Origin: CAYOFK01 sp964403185
GTDB taxonomy: Bacteria; Bacteroidota; Bacteroidia; Bacteroidales; VadinHA17
DNA length: 47,136 bases
NCBI GenBank assembly: GCA_964403185.1
Contig: CAYOFK010000002.1
Span: 1 to 47,136, forward strand
Direction of reading: 5' to 3'
Below are positions 17,812 through 27,076 of this stretch, in pieces; positions within the stretch are counted from its first letter, which is position 1, and the number at the start of each line of letters is the position of its first letter. Below the pieces are notes generated by a model that worked only from the letters and a program-made list of their open reading frames with translations, searched no databases and had not been told where the DNA came from. The position numbers and the translations under genes are program-made.

Positions 17812-18297
17812 TTTTGCTATGATATCAAGACTGGTATCCACAGGATCTATCCAAACAGATGCTTTCTTAAAATAAGGCAACCGTTTCCGGATCTTATCCC
17901 GGATGAATTTTTTTAATCCGGTATCATCCAGTTGTGATATTAAGGGTCTGTGTTTCCTGTTCCTTGACAGGCGCCTGAATAATTCTTCTTCAGCCACATC
18001 CAGGTACACCGTTTTCCCCGCCTTGTTCATGAGGTCCATATTGTCCTTATAACAAGGTGTACCACCTCCACAGGCTATTACATATCCGTCTTTTTCAAAC
18101 CACTCCCTGAGGGCGTTGCGTTCATATTCCCTGAATTGTTCTTCTCCTTCCTGCGAAAATATCATAGGGATGCTTCGCCCCTGTTGTCTGACAATCCACT
18201 GGTCGAGATCCACAAAATCCAGTTTCAGCCGCGTGCCCAGTTTTTTCCCAAGCCTGCTCTTTCCGGAGCCCATAAAACCGATTAAGAATATTTTCAA
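17797..18297 (-). CDS. aroK: Shikimate kinase
   Basis: The 166-residue protein phosphorylates shikimate in the chorismate/aromatic amino acid pathway. It shows the P-loop GFMGSGKS at residues 8-15, the shikimate-site DLD at about 31-33, the ACGGGTP loop and the lid-region LSRNRKHRPL. The N-terminus KIFLIGFMGSGKS fits the family only if translation starts at the TTG at 18297; no ATG is available at that position. It lies 9 nt after the topoisomerase IV A gene, so it is probably translated from the same transcript. The length is normal for AroK. Confidence 0.92.
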   Translation of the reverse strand: MKIFLIGFMGSGKSRLGKKLGTRLKLDFVDLDQWIVRQQGRSIPMIFSQEGEEQFREYERNALREWFEKDGYVIACGGGTPCYKDNMDLMNKAGKTVYLDVAEEELFRRLSRNRKHRPLISQLDDTGLKKFIRDKIRKRLPYFKKASVWIDPVDTSLDIIAKSLLI

Positions 18298-18306
18298 AGC
18301 TGAAAT

Positions 18307-20949
18307 TTAAAGATCAAGTTTCATTTGCGAATTGTCTTCAGGATCCAGTAGGATCTCCTGGCCCGTCCGTATCTCAGAGCCTGCCTTCCCAGGTTCTTCC
18401 TTTATGCCCTCTTGTTTAACAACAGGTTCAATTTCATTAATATCAGAAACCTGGTAAGTTGTAAGTCTCTTGCCTTTGGCTTTAAAGCTTTTTATGGCAA
18501 TGAATTCGGCCACTTCAACTATTTCACTTTCCCGGTCCTTGCTTTTACCCCCAAACCGGATTTCAAACCTGGGATACTCAACCACACTGAGGCTCACCAG
18601 TTTTGAATCGGGATGTTCATTGATAAACCATTGTTCCTTTTCAGACTCTTCAATGGCGAACCGTTTTACATAGTAATAATTCCGGGCTCCGTCAAAATAG
18701 ATCACCGAAAAAACCTTTGCAGGCATAAACTTCTCAATCAATAGCACGTCTTCTTCATAGTGGTTAGACAGGTCAAAATTGGTAACCCTGAAGGTTCCCC
18801 TTTTGGTGACCACAAGGATTCTGTCATCGCCTGAAAATTCACCAAGAAAAATCCCCCGGCCATCAACATTCAGTCTGAATACTGCTTCATCAAACCATAT
18901 TTTTCTGCCTCCCAAAGTGGAAACTCCTTTTTCTTTGAGTGCGATCTTGTGAATGGCATATTTGGTTAAAATGTTTCCCAGAGAGAACCTCCCCTTTATG
19001 GCCAGTTCGCCAAAATCGTATTCAAAGATCAGATTTTTTAATCGCGGCCTTGGCTTCAGGAACACTTTTACAACTTCGGCTTCCCCATTGGGATTTACGG
19101 TCATATATAAAATACGGGATCCCTTTCTCCCCTTTGTCAGATCATACTCTTTGTCCCTGGTGACACCTGAAATGGCTGTTCGTTTTACCATTATTTTCCC
19201 TGTGCGACCATCCTGATAAACAAGGTTGTAGATGGTGCGTGTGTCGTTTCGTTTAAACACTCCGATATGGATGATATTTTTACCAACAAACGCCTTGTCC
19301 GCCACCCTGGTAACCACATAGGTACCATCCTTACGGACCACAATAATGTCATCAATATCGGAGCATTCACAAACAAATTCTTCTTTCTTCAATCCGGTGC
19401 CGGCAAAACCCTCTTTCCGGTCAACAAACAACTTGGTATTGGTAGCCACTACTTTTGCAGCAACAATGGTATCAAAATTCCTGATCTCAGTTTTACGGTT
19501 CCAATCCTTACCGTATTTCTTCTTAATTTGTTTATAATAGTTTACTGTATAATCAACAATGTTGGCAAGGTGGTTCTTAACCTCGTTCATTTCATCTTTC
19601 AACCCTTGAATAAAACCATCGGCTTTTTTAGAGTCGAATTTTGAGATCCTTTTAATTTTGATCTCAGTAAGATGGATGATGTCGTCCCTGGTAACTTCGC
19701 GGATCAGTTGCTTTTTAAACGGTTCAAGGCCTTTTTCAATGGTTTCAAGCACCGCTTCCCAGGTTTCGCATTCTTCAATATCCCGGTAGATGCGTTCTTC
19801 AATAAAGATCTTTTCAAGGGTCGAAAGGTGCAGGGATTCCCCGAGCTCATTAAGCCTGATCTCCAGTTCCTTTTTCAACAGATACAGGGTATGATCGGCC
19901 GAGGTCTTTAATATCTCGCTCACCCCCACAAATACCGGTTTTTTATCACGAATGACACAGGCATTGGGAGATATGGGAAGTTCGCAGTCGGTAAAGGCAT
20001 ATATGGCATCTATCATTTTATCGGGAGACACCCCCGAGGCCAGGGTGATCCTGATCTCAACATTTTCAGCCGTATTGTCATCGATTCTTTTGACCTTGAT
20101 CTTGCCTTTGTCATTGGCCCTGATTATGGACTCTATCAATCCGCTGGTTGTTCTTCCAAAGGGCAATTCGGTAATGATCAGGTTCTTTTTGTCAATTTTC
20201 TTAATCCGTGCCCTGACTTTAATGGAACCACCCCTGAGGCCATCATTGTATTTTGAGAAATCCGCCAATCCACCTGAAGGAAAATCAGGAAATAATTCGA
20301 ATGATTTCCCCTTCAGATAGTTGATGGATGCCTCAATAAGCTCGTTAAAATTATGGGGAAGGATCTTCGCCGCCAGGCCAACAGCAATGCCTTCAACGCC
20401 CAATGCCAGTAATAACGGGAATTTTACAGGAAGATTAACAGGTTCTTTGTTCCTCCCGTCATAGGACAACTTCCACTTCGTGGTTTTTGGGTTAAACGAA
20501 ACCTCCAGTGCGAATTTCGAAAGACGTGCTTCAATATACCGGGGTGCAGCTGAACTATCACCCGTAAGCGTATTCCCCCAGTTTCCCTGGGTATCTACCA
20601 GATATTCTTTTTGACCGAGTTGCACCAGGGCATCTCCGATTGAAGCATCCCCATGAGGATGGAATTGCATGGTATGCCCTATCACGTTTGCCACCTTGTG
20701 ATACCGGCCATCCTCAAGCCGGCGCATGGCATACAGGATCCTCCTTTGAACCGGTTTTAGCCCATCATAAATGCTTGGAACGGCCCGTTCAAGGATGACA
20801 TAGGAAGCATAATCAAGAAACCAATCCTTATACATGCCCGACAGGTGCGCCACCTTGTGCAGGTCCTGTGAGTCCTGATCCGGAGATAGTGACTCCCCGC
20901 GATTTTCAGTATTTTCAATACCCTGGATTTCCTGGTCATCCATGCTCAT
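18307..20949 (-). CDS. parC: DNA topoisomerase IV subunit A
   Basis: The 880-residue protein is the breakage-reunion subunit of a type IIA topoisomerase. The catalytic tyrosine is Y138 in APRYIEARL, preceded by the family's VQRRILYAM and QFHPHGDASIGDALV. A coiled-coil and tower region follow, and the C-terminal third is the degenerate beta-pinwheel. The last 60 residues are acidic and low complexity. It lacks an obvious GyrA box and forms a pair with the ParE-type subunit gene 67 nt upstream, so topoisomerase IV is the better call than gyrase; Bacteroidota proteins of this clade are often annotated either way. The start could be either of two ATGs two codons apart (MSM). Confidence 0.93.
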   Translation of the reverse strand: MSMDDQEIQGIENTENRGESLSPDQDSQDLHKVAHLSGMYKDWFLDYASYVILERAVPSIYDGLKPVQRRILYAMRRLEDGRYHKVANVIGHTMQFHPHGDASIGDALVQLGQKEYLVDTQGNWGNTLTGDSSAAPRYIEARLSKFALEVSFNPKTTKWKLSYDGRNKEPVNLPVKFPLLLALGVEGIAVGLAAKILPHNFNELIEASINYLKGKSFELFPDFPSGGLADFSKYNDGLRGGSIKVRARIKKIDKKNLIITELPFGRTTSGLIESIIRANDKGKIKVKRIDDNTAENVEIRITLASGVSPDKMIDAIYAFTDCELPISPNACVIRDKKPVFVGVSEILKTSADHTLYLLKKELEIRLNELGESLHLSTLEKIFIEERIYRDIEECETWEAVLETIEKGLEPFKKQLIREVTRDDIIHLTEIKIKRISKFDSKKADGFIQGLKDEMNEVKNHLANIVDYTVNYYKQIKKKYGKDWNRKTEIRNFDTIVAAKVVATNTKLFVDRKEGFAGTGLKKEEFVCECSDIDDIIVVRKDGTYVVTRVADKAFVGKNIIHIGVFKRNDTRTIYNLVYQDGRTGKIMVKRTAISGVTRDKEYDLTKGRKGSRILYMTVNPNGEAEVVKVFLKPRPRLKNLIFEYDFGELAIKGRFSLGNILTKYAIHKIALKEKGVSTLGGRKIWFDEAVFRLNVDGRGIFLGEFSGDDRILVVTKRGTFRVTNFDLSNHYEEDVLLIEKFMPAKVFSVIYFDGARNYYYVKRFAIEESEKEQWFINEHPDSKLVSLSVVEYPRFEIRFGGKSKDRESEIVEVAEFIAIKSFKAKGKRLTTYQVSDINEIEPVVKQEGIKEEPGKAGSEIRTGQEILLDPEDNSQMKLDL

Positions 20950-21016
20950 TCAACCTATGCTGTTAATTAATGATGTATTTGTAATCCAATGAATGCACCG
21001 GAGCAAAATGCTTCTG

Positions 21017-22855
21017 TTATGATTCCACAAGGTCTTCCTCAACCCTCAGGTTCTCAATAATGAAATCCTGCCGGTCGGGAGTGTTTTTCCCCATATAGAA
21101 ATTTAAGAATTGCGATACCCGGTCTTCTTTTCTCAAATGGACAGGTTCCAGCTTCATGTCCTTGCCAATAAAACGCTTGAACTCATCAGGTGAGATCTCG
21201 CCCAGGCCTTTAAACCGGGTGATTTCAGGATTCTGAGACAGCCGGGCTATGGCTTGCTGTTTTTCCTCCTGGCTGTAACAATATATGGTCTTCTTTTTAT
21301 CGCGCACACGAAACAGGGGTGTCTGCAATATATACAGGTGTCCCTGCTTTACAAGATCCGGGAAGAATTGCAGGAAAAAGGTGATCAGGAGCAGGCGTAT
21401 GTGCATGCCGTCAACATCCGCATCGGTGGCAATCACCACGTTATTGTACCGCAGATTCTCCAAACCGTCTTCAATATTCAGGGCTGCCTGCAACAGATTG
21501 AACTCTTCATTTTCATATACGATCTTTTTTGACAGCCCATAGGTGTTCAATGGCTTTCCTTTCAGACTGAAAACAGCCTGCGTTTCCACCGACCGGGATT
21601 TTGTAATGGAACCGCTGGCAGAATCTCCCTCGGTGATAAAGATAGTTGTGCTGAGCCTGCGGTCATCCTTGGTATTATAATGGTACCTGCAATCGCGTAA
21701 TTTCTTATTGTGCAGACTGGCTTTTTTTGCACGCTCCCTGGCTATTTTCCTGATACTTGAAATCGCTTTCCGTTCTTTTTCAGATTCCTGTATCTTTTTC
21801 AGCAGAATTTCAGCAGTTACTGAATTCTTGTGAAGGAAATCATCCAGCTCCTTTTTTACAAAGTCAATCATAAAGTTCCGGATGGATGGTCCGCCCGGAG
21901 CAATATCTTTTGATCCCAACTTGGTTTTTGTTTGTGACTCAAAAACCGGTTCCTCAACCTTGATGCAAAAGGCAGCAATGATGGATGCCCGGATATCCGC
22001 AGCATCAAAATCTTTTTTGTAAAACTCCCTGATGGTCTTAACAAGCGATTCCCGGAATGCCAGCAGATGTATTCCGCCCTGGGTTGTATGTTGTCCGTTT
22101 ACAAATGCATAATACTCTTCACCATATTGATTGCCATGGGTAAAAGCAATCTCAATATCTCCGTTTTTAAAATGGATGGGCTCGTATAAGCCGGGAGATA
22201 CCATATTTTCATTTAACAGGTCCAGAAGGCCATTTTTGGAAAAGAATTTTTTCCCGTTAAAATTAATGGTAAGACCGGCATTAAGGAATACGTAATTCCG
22301 CATCATGGTCTCAACATATTCTGAGACATAATGATAGTTTCCAAACATCTTCGGATCCGGCGTAAAAGTCACCTCAACCCCGTTTTTTTTATCTGTTTTT
22401 CCGGTCTTTAAATCCTCCCGGATCCTGCCCCTGGCAAATTCGGCCGATTTAATCTGGCCCTCACGAAATGAATGGATCGCAAACTTATTTGAAAGGGCAT
22501 TGACGGCCTTTATGCCAACGCCATTGAGTCCAACCGATTTCTTAAACACCTTGGAATCATACTTGGCCCCCGTATTCATCTTTGATACCACATCCACCAG
22601 TTTTCCAAGAGGAATGCCCCGGCCATAATCACGCACCATTACCTCATTGTTCTGGATACTGACATCTATGGCCTTTCCAAATCCCATCATGAACTCGTCG
22701 AGGGAATTATCAAAAACTTCTTTCAATAACACATATATGCCATCGTCATGGGAAGAGCCATCTCCCAGTTTTCCAATATACATCCCCGGGCGCTTTCTGA
22801 TGTGCTCACGCCAATCAAGGGTTTTTATCGACTCTTCAGAATAGTCTGCTATCAT
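21017..22855 (-). CDS. parE: DNA topoisomerase IV subunit B
   Basis: The 612-residue ATPase subunit has the GHKL motifs EVFDNSLDE (46-54) and DYGRGIPLG (76-84), the QTKTKLGS strap around 308-315, and the TOPRIM metal-binding motifs EGDSASG (409-415) and DADVDG (478-483). The length is that of ParE, without the insertion seen in many GyrB. It is the first gene of the parE-parC-aroK set; a good -7 element lies about 30 nt upstream of its ATG. The complex uses ATP to decatenate daughter chromosomes. Confidence 0.94.
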   Translation of the reverse strand: MIADYSEESIKTLDWREHIRKRPGMYIGKLGDGSSHDDGIYVLLKEVFDNSLDEFMMGFGKAIDVSIQNNEVMVRDYGRGIPLGKLVDVVSKMNTGAKYDSKVFKKSVGLNGVGIKAVNALSNKFAIHSFREGQIKSAEFARGRIREDLKTGKTDKKNGVEVTFTPDPKMFGNYHYVSEYVETMMRNYVFLNAGLTINFNGKKFFSKNGLLDLLNENMVSPGLYEPIHFKNGDIEIAFTHGNQYGEEYYAFVNGQHTTQGGIHLLAFRESLVKTIREFYKKDFDAADIRASIIAAFCIKVEEPVFESQTKTKLGSKDIAPGGPSIRNFMIDFVKKELDDFLHKNSVTAEILLKKIQESEKERKAISSIRKIARERAKKASLHNKKLRDCRYHYNTKDDRRLSTTIFITEGDSASGSITKSRSVETQAVFSLKGKPLNTYGLSKKIVYENEEFNLLQAALNIEDGLENLRYNNVVIATDADVDGMHIRLLLITFFLQFFPDLVKQGHLYILQTPLFRVRDKKKTIYCYSQEEKQQAIARLSQNPEITRFKGLGEISPDEFKRFIGKDMKLEPVHLRKEDRVSQFLNFYMGKNTPDRQDFIIENLRVEEDLVES

Positions 22856-22885
22856 TTCCCTGTAGAAAAATTATTCAATAACCAG

Positions 22886-22893
22886 CAAATATA
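22886..22893 (-). promoter_or_regulatory. -7 element of the parE-parC-aroK operon (TATATTTG)
   Basis: On the minus strand TATATTTG matches the Bacteroidota -7 consensus TAnnTTTG exactly. It lies about 30 nt upstream of the parE ATG, giving a leader of roughly 25 nt. No clear -33 TTG is seen at standard spacing. Confidence 0.45.
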
Positions 22894-23165
22894 AGTAAAT
22901 ACAGTATGTTCAGGGAATATGTTTATTAACAATGACTAAAAATTTATTAACCTAAAGGCATTTGCATATCATCAGATGGAGTCCTATGCGCCTGTAACAC
23001 TGGCAATTGTACAACACAATGTTTCCAGTGGACAGAATTGTCGGTAAAACAGGGCAAGCTGGCAATAAATCCTGTGGCTCAGGGGCTCAGGGGCTTAGAG
23101 ATAGAATTTAATCTCTGATAAAATGATGCTTGTTTTTGATTACATTATTCTTTATATTTATTACA
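22894..23165. other. Intergenic region with a short 8-nt tandem repeat
   Basis: This divergent gap between parE and the first barrel gene holds no recognisable gene or RNA. The only structure I see is three copies of an 8-nt unit (GGCTCAGG, GGCTCAGG, GGCTTAGA) at 23076-23099. Its right end is AT-rich and presumably carries the promoter of the barrel gene; the 12-mer TCTTTATATTTA just before the ATG also occurs just before the YhhQ gene. Confidence 0.4.
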
Positions 23166-23768
23166 ATGAAGGTAAAAAAAACACTGTCGCTACTATTCCT
23201 TTGTTTATTTATGGGTACATCCGTAAATGCACAGATAGAAAAACCTTTTTCAAAAGGACACATGCTTATAGGAGGATCATTTGATTTTTACAGCAAAAGA
23301 GATGTATTTGCTTTAGAAGGAGCTGACCAAACAAACAAGGGTTTTGAAATTGATGTGTATGCAGGTTATTTCTTAATAAATCAATTGGCCGTTGGTTTAA
23401 AAACCGGATGGGGTTACAATAAAAATACATGGATAAATAATACACCGGCTTTTGAAAAAACACTGATCATTGAATCTTTTTTACGCTATTATCTGCCATT
23501 TGGATTATTTGGGGAAGTTTCCGCCGGTTTCGGCAAATCAAAATTAAAGCATAATTCCATTCTTTATAAAAATAGTAATTTGTTCAAGTGGAATATAGGT
23601 ATTGGATATAGCCTGATTATAACAAAAAATATTACTATTGAACCATCGTTGAATTACAAATTTTTAAAAGTTGATGGATTAAACAGATTCCAGGATATTG
23701 AGAAAACAAAAGGATTAAATCTTCGTATCGGCATCCAAATCTATTTCAACCTTAACAAAAAAAATTAA
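23166..23768 (+). CDS. Small outer-membrane beta-barrel protein, paralog 1
   Basis: The 200-residue protein starts with a signal peptide (MKVKKTLSLLFLCLFMGTSVNA) and continues as an Omp/OmpW-like eight-stranded barrel pattern: KGHMLIGGSFDFYS, GYFLINQLAVGLKT, IESFLRYYLPFGLFGEVSAG, and a last strand RIGIQIYFNLNKKN. The ATG at 23166 gives a clean signal peptide; an in-frame ATG 36 nt earlier would add a hydrophobic tail and is less likely. A paralog with the same C-terminal LNKKN lies 0.9 kb downstream, with a T9SS-type secreted protein between them. The pair and its cargo are more AT-rich than the neighbours. Confidence 0.8.
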   Translation: MKVKKTLSLLFLCLFMGTSVNAQIEKPFSKGHMLIGGSFDFYSKRDVFALEGADQTNKGFEIDVYAGYFLINQLAVGLKTGWGYNKNTWINNTPAFEKTLIIESFLRYYLPFGLFGEVSAGFGKSKLKHNSILYKNSNLFKWNIGIGYSLIITKNITIEPSLNYKFLKVDGLNRFQDIEKTKGLNLRIGIQIYFNLNKKN

Positions 23769-23788
23769 CTCGCGAATATAAAATACTT

Positions 23789-24586
23789 ATGAAAAAGTTT
23801 AGAGTATTAATAGTTTTATTAATTTCAAACGCCTGTCTTGGACAAACTGTCTCAACTCTTACATCCAGTTATACTCTTGAATATGAATGTTTAGAAGGTT
23901 GGGGAAGCAGTTATACCAAAGATCTTTTAAATACATGGGTAGTTACTGGTTTGGTCACAAACCAAACATATCTATTAACTCTTACCAGGCCAACCGTTGT
24001 ATGTGGAAGTTCTGCAATTTTTCCTCTTTCAAACCTGCCGTCTTTTGGAGCATCAGCTTCTTGGGTGATAAAACAGAATGGCTATACACGTGCTTCCGGC
24101 ACAGGAACTACAGCATCAGCAACAAATTTGACAAATGGTGATGCAGAAGTAAATTTTACTGTCACCTTTAGTTGTGGGCTAACTCCTTTGTATCTTACTC
24201 AGGATTTTTGGGTTGGTGTACCAATACCTACAATTACAGGTGAGCAATATCCTGAATGTTATGACAGGAACTGGTACTTTTTAGACCCTGAAGACCAGTG
24301 GGGAACTTATTCATGGANNNNNNNNNNNNNNNNNNNNNNNNNNNNNNNNNNNNNNNNNNNNNNNNNNNNNNNNNNNNNNNNNNNNNNNNNNNNNNNNNNN
24401 NNNNNNNNNNNNNNNNNGGAATATGAGGTGAAAATTTACAATAATCAGAAAATACTTGTTTATCAGGTTAAAACGAAGGATTCTTCCGTTAACATAAACA
24501 CAAGTGATTTTATTTCTGGAATATATACGGTTGTCGTGTTATACAATGGAAAAGAGCATTCACAACAACTGGTTGTAGCTAAGTAA
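23789..24586 (+). CDS. Secreted protein with T9SS-type C-terminal domain (interrupted by a scaffold gap)
   Basis: The N-terminal 176 residues start with a signal peptide (MKKFRVLIVLLISNACLG) followed by a beta-rich region I cannot assign. After a gap of 100 N, the frame resumes with a tail (EYEVKIYNN... ending QQLVVAK) that has the beta-strand pattern of T9SS type A sorting domains. The true gap length is unknown, so continuity of the frame across the Ns may be fortuitous: this could be one gene or the ends of two. It lies 20 nt after barrel paralog 1 and 32 nt before paralog 2, which suggests a cargo protein encoded together with its envelope partners (inference). Confidence 0.6.
   Translation: MKKFRVLIVLLISNACLGQTVSTLTSSYTLEYECLEGWGSSYTKDLLNTWVVTGLVTNQTYLLTLTRPTVVCGSSAIFPLSNLPSFGASASWVIKQNGYTRASGTGTTASATNLTNGDAEVNFTVTFSCGLTPLYLTQDFWVGVPIPTITGEQYPECYDRNWYFLDPEDQWGTYSWXXXXXXXXXXXXXXXXXXXXXXXXXXXXXXXXXXEYEVKIYNNQKILVYQVKTKDSSVNINTSDFISGIYTVVVLYNGKEHSQQLVVAK
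24318..24417. other. Scaffold gap (100 N)
   Basis: There are exactly 100 Ns inside the secreted-protein gene. The flanks share no overlap longer than 3 nt, so real sequence of unknown length is missing, plausibly repeats of the cargo protein. Confidence 0.98.
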
Positions 24587-24618
24587 TTCCTGATTTACAA
24601 TTGAAATAAATTTTTTAT

Positions 24619-25239
24619 ATGAAATTTAATGCCATGCAAAATAAAACACTGTTGCTGTTATTCTTTTGTTTGTTTGCGGGCACATCTGTAAATGCCCAGA
24701 TAGAAAAGCCTTTTACAAAAGGACACATGCTTATTGGAGGATCATTTGATTTTTATAGCGGGAAGAAAGAATATGAGGAAACTTACACGAAATACAATGG
24801 TTTTGAAATTGACCTGTATGCCGGTTATTTCTTATTAGATAAATTTGCAGCAGGGATTAAAACCGATTGGGGATACAAAAAAAGCATATATAAAAGCATC
24901 TGGATGACTTATCCCACAGATTTCGAAAGAACATTTATCATTGAGTCTTTTTTGCGCTATTATCTGTCATTTGGATTATTCGGGGAAGTTTCTGCCGGTT
25001 TCGGTAAATCAAAATTAAGTTCTGGCTCTGATCTCAACAAAAATAATGATTTGTTTGCGTGGAACACAGGTATTGGATATAGCCTGATCATAGCTAAAAA
25101 TATCGCTGTCGAGCCATTGTTAAATTACACATTTACAAAGGTAAATGAAGTAATTGAATATAACGGGATGAAAGAAATCAAAGGGCTGAATCTTCATATT
25201 GGCATCCAGGTATATTTCAACCTTAACAAAAAGAATTAA
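24619..25239 (+). CDS. Small outer-membrane beta-barrel protein, paralog 2
   Basis: The 206-residue protein is a close paralog of the barrel encoded about 1.4 kb upstream (roughly 60% identical by eye). Shared blocks include GTSVNAQIEKPF, KGHMLIGGSFDFYS, IESFLRYYL, FGLFGEVSAGFGKSKL and YFNLNKKN. Translation may start at the ATG at 24619 or, matching the paralog's length better, at the ATG at 24634; both leave a good signal peptide. The main differences are in the extracellular-loop-like segments between strands, as expected for duplicated surface barrels. It ends 57 nt from the convergent methyltransferase-like gene; I see no strong terminator there. Confidence 0.8.
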   Translation: MKFNAMQNKTLLLLFFCLFAGTSVNAQIEKPFTKGHMLIGGSFDFYSGKKEYEETYTKYNGFEIDLYAGYFLLDKFAAGIKTDWGYKKSIYKSIWMTYPTDFERTFIIESFLRYYLSFGLFGEVSAGFGKSKLSSGSDLNKNNDLFAWNTGIGYSLIIAKNIAVEPLLNYTFTKVNEVIEYNGMKEIKGLNLHIGIQVYFNLNKKN

Positions 25240-25295
25240 CTCTTTTCTGCATTTCAATTCCTGGGATCATACCTGGTCGCTGTATTCATTTTTGA

Positions 25296-26087
25296 TCAAA
25301 ATTCTGCTGCAAAAACATTAAAATGTGTTTTCTTCCCCGGATTGTAGGTTCCGGAATTATCAAATTCCCAGGTCCAGTCATTCAGGATCTTCCCTTCAAA
25401 GGAAGTCACATGAAAAACCGGCTTTACTGCCCTCCTGCCATCCTTATCAATGGTAATTTCTTCACGATCTCCCACCAGACAGCCATGGTTCTTATGAAGG
25501 GTCCCGATGTGGGCTTCCTGTATCTTACGACTTAAGATCAGCAATTCATCCGGTGTATAAATTGAATGTTTTTTCAGATAGTCCACAATAAGAATATCCA
25601 TCTGATCGATGATGTTAAGTGAAATATAGTATCCGGATTTGATGATAGTATCAAAAAGGGGGAAATGAAAATCATTGACGGATTTTTTTATGCCTGTGTT
25701 TTTAAAGTCCCTGACCGCTTCAAAAAACTCAAATACAAGATCTCCTGTCAGGTCTGCTTCAATCAGTTGTATCTTCTCATATTTTAAGGCCTTGTGAACC
25801 ATCTGTGGGGGGTGGTGAATATCCACCAGCAATATCTCACTACAAAGTTCGTGCAGTTCATCCACCGGGACGTCGAGCCACCAGCCGCTCCCCAGGATGA
25901 CTATTTTCCAGGGATTGTTTTTTTTAACCTGGCCGAGAATAAATTGGCGGGTGTTGTTCAGATGGGGTTCCCAGTTTTGTTCTTCCCTAAGGTACCTGTT
26001 CACAATTCCCGACTGGTCTGAAATGAAATTCATCTTTTTAAGCACAGACCTCTGTGACCTTGAAAATCCCCGGATATTATTCTTCAT
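25296..26087 (-). CDS. Probable class I SAM-dependent methyltransferase-like protein
   Basis: The 263-residue soluble protein contains a Rossmann-like segment with VILGSGWWLDVP (resembling the SAM-binding motif I) followed by EILLVDIHHPP (motif II, acidic residue at the strand end) and LIEADLTGD (motif III-like). I do not recognise a named family, and the substrate is unknown. Its start overlaps the end of the PlsC-type acyltransferase gene by 11 nt, so it is translationally coupled to it; a lipid or envelope role is possible but unproven. Confidence 0.6.
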   Translation of the reverse strand: MKNNIRGFSRSQRSVLKKMNFISDQSGIVNRYLREEQNWEPHLNNTRQFILGQVKKNNPWKIVILGSGWWLDVPVDELHELCSEILLVDIHHPPQMVHKALKYEKIQLIEADLTGDLVFEFFEAVRDFKNTGIKKSVNDFHFPLFDTIIKSGYYISLNIIDQMDILIVDYLKKHSIYTPDELLILSRKIQEAHIGTLHKNHGCLVGDREEITIDKDGRRAVKPVFHVTSFEGKILNDWTWEFDNSGTYNPGKKTHFNVFAAEF

Positions 26088-26817
26088 CCCTGATACTCTT
26101 TAGAGCATTTACCATAATGGACCTGACGTGAGCGCTTAAAGACCGGGCATCCATATTCTTGTATTCTGTAACCGGTATCTCATTCAATACATGCACCCTT
26201 ATATGACGGTGGCCCCTGATCAAGAATCCCTTCTTTGGAAGGGCATCTCCGGAACCTTCAATGATCATGGGAATGATCGGTGTACGGGTCTTTACCGCCA
26301 GCATAAAAGCGCCGTCTTTAAAGGCCTTAATATTGGTATCCTCAGACCGTGTACCCTCCGGGAAGATCATTACTGAGGATCCTGAGATTAAGGTCTTTTC
26401 ACTGTCTTTCATCATCTGCATAATACTGGCCTGTTTACCTCTTTTCAAGGCAATGTATCGGTTGGCGCGCATGTTCCATCCAACCACAGGCAACCGGAAT
26501 AATTCTTCTTTAGCTACCCATTTGAAGTGTCTGAACAACCTGTAAAAAACCAGGATGTCCAGCAATGACTGGTGGTTTGATACCATTACATAAACGGTCC
26601 CCTTTTTAATCTTCTCCCTGCCGTAAATGCTCACACGCCAGAATGGACTGAACCAGGTAAATGTAGATGCCCAGAAACATGAATACTGATGCAACAAATT
26701 CAACCTCCGGTCAAAAGGGAAGGTCAACAGCCATATGATCAAAGCCGGAGGATACAGAATCACAAGTAAAATAGTACCCAGGAACCAGAAAAGCCAGGAT
26801 TTGATGTAAACCGCCAC
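26077..26817 (-). CDS. plsC: 1-acyl-sn-glycerol-3-phosphate acyltransferase
   Basis: The 246-residue membrane protein acylates lysophosphatidic acid to phosphatidic acid in phospholipid synthesis. It has an N-terminal membrane segment (about residues 8-33), the catalytic NHQSLLD motif at 81-87 (NHx4D) and the substrate-binding FPEGTRS at 152-158, plus the later PIIPMIIEGSG block. The start is a GTG. The downstream methyltransferase-like gene overlaps its 3' end by 11 nt. Confidence 0.9.
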   Translation of the reverse strand: MAVYIKSWLFWFLGTILLVILYPPALIIWLLTFPFDRRLNLLHQYSCFWASTFTWFSPFWRVSIYGREKIKKGTVYVMVSNHQSLLDILVFYRLFRHFKWVAKEELFRLPVVGWNMRANRYIALKRGKQASIMQMMKDSEKTLISGSSVMIFPEGTRSEDTNIKAFKDGAFMLAVKTRTPIIPMIIEGSGDALPKKGFLIRGHRHIRVHVLNEIPVTEYKNMDARSLSAHVRSIMVNALKSIRDEE

Positions 26818-27076
26818 TTTTATTTAATTTTTGTCCATGTAAAATAAACAAATTCTGAAAAGTCTGGCAATTCCCTCCCGTGAGAATTATTGTAAAAGGC
26901 CACACTTCATTTCAAAACCATGAAAGTATGGGACTGCACTAAAACAGATTTTTCAAGGCGTGTATGGTAATAAACCAATGTCATGTCAAAGGCCAAAAGC
27001 CGAAAGTGATATTGTATTAATTATTTGATGTTCACCAAATAGTTACACGTGGTTTCATGCCGGCCTAACACTAACT

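Noticed and set aside
22983..23110. Triplicated 8-nt repeat as a possible regulatory array
   Set aside because: There are only three short units with one mismatched, no symmetry and no position relative to a promoter that would support a binding array.
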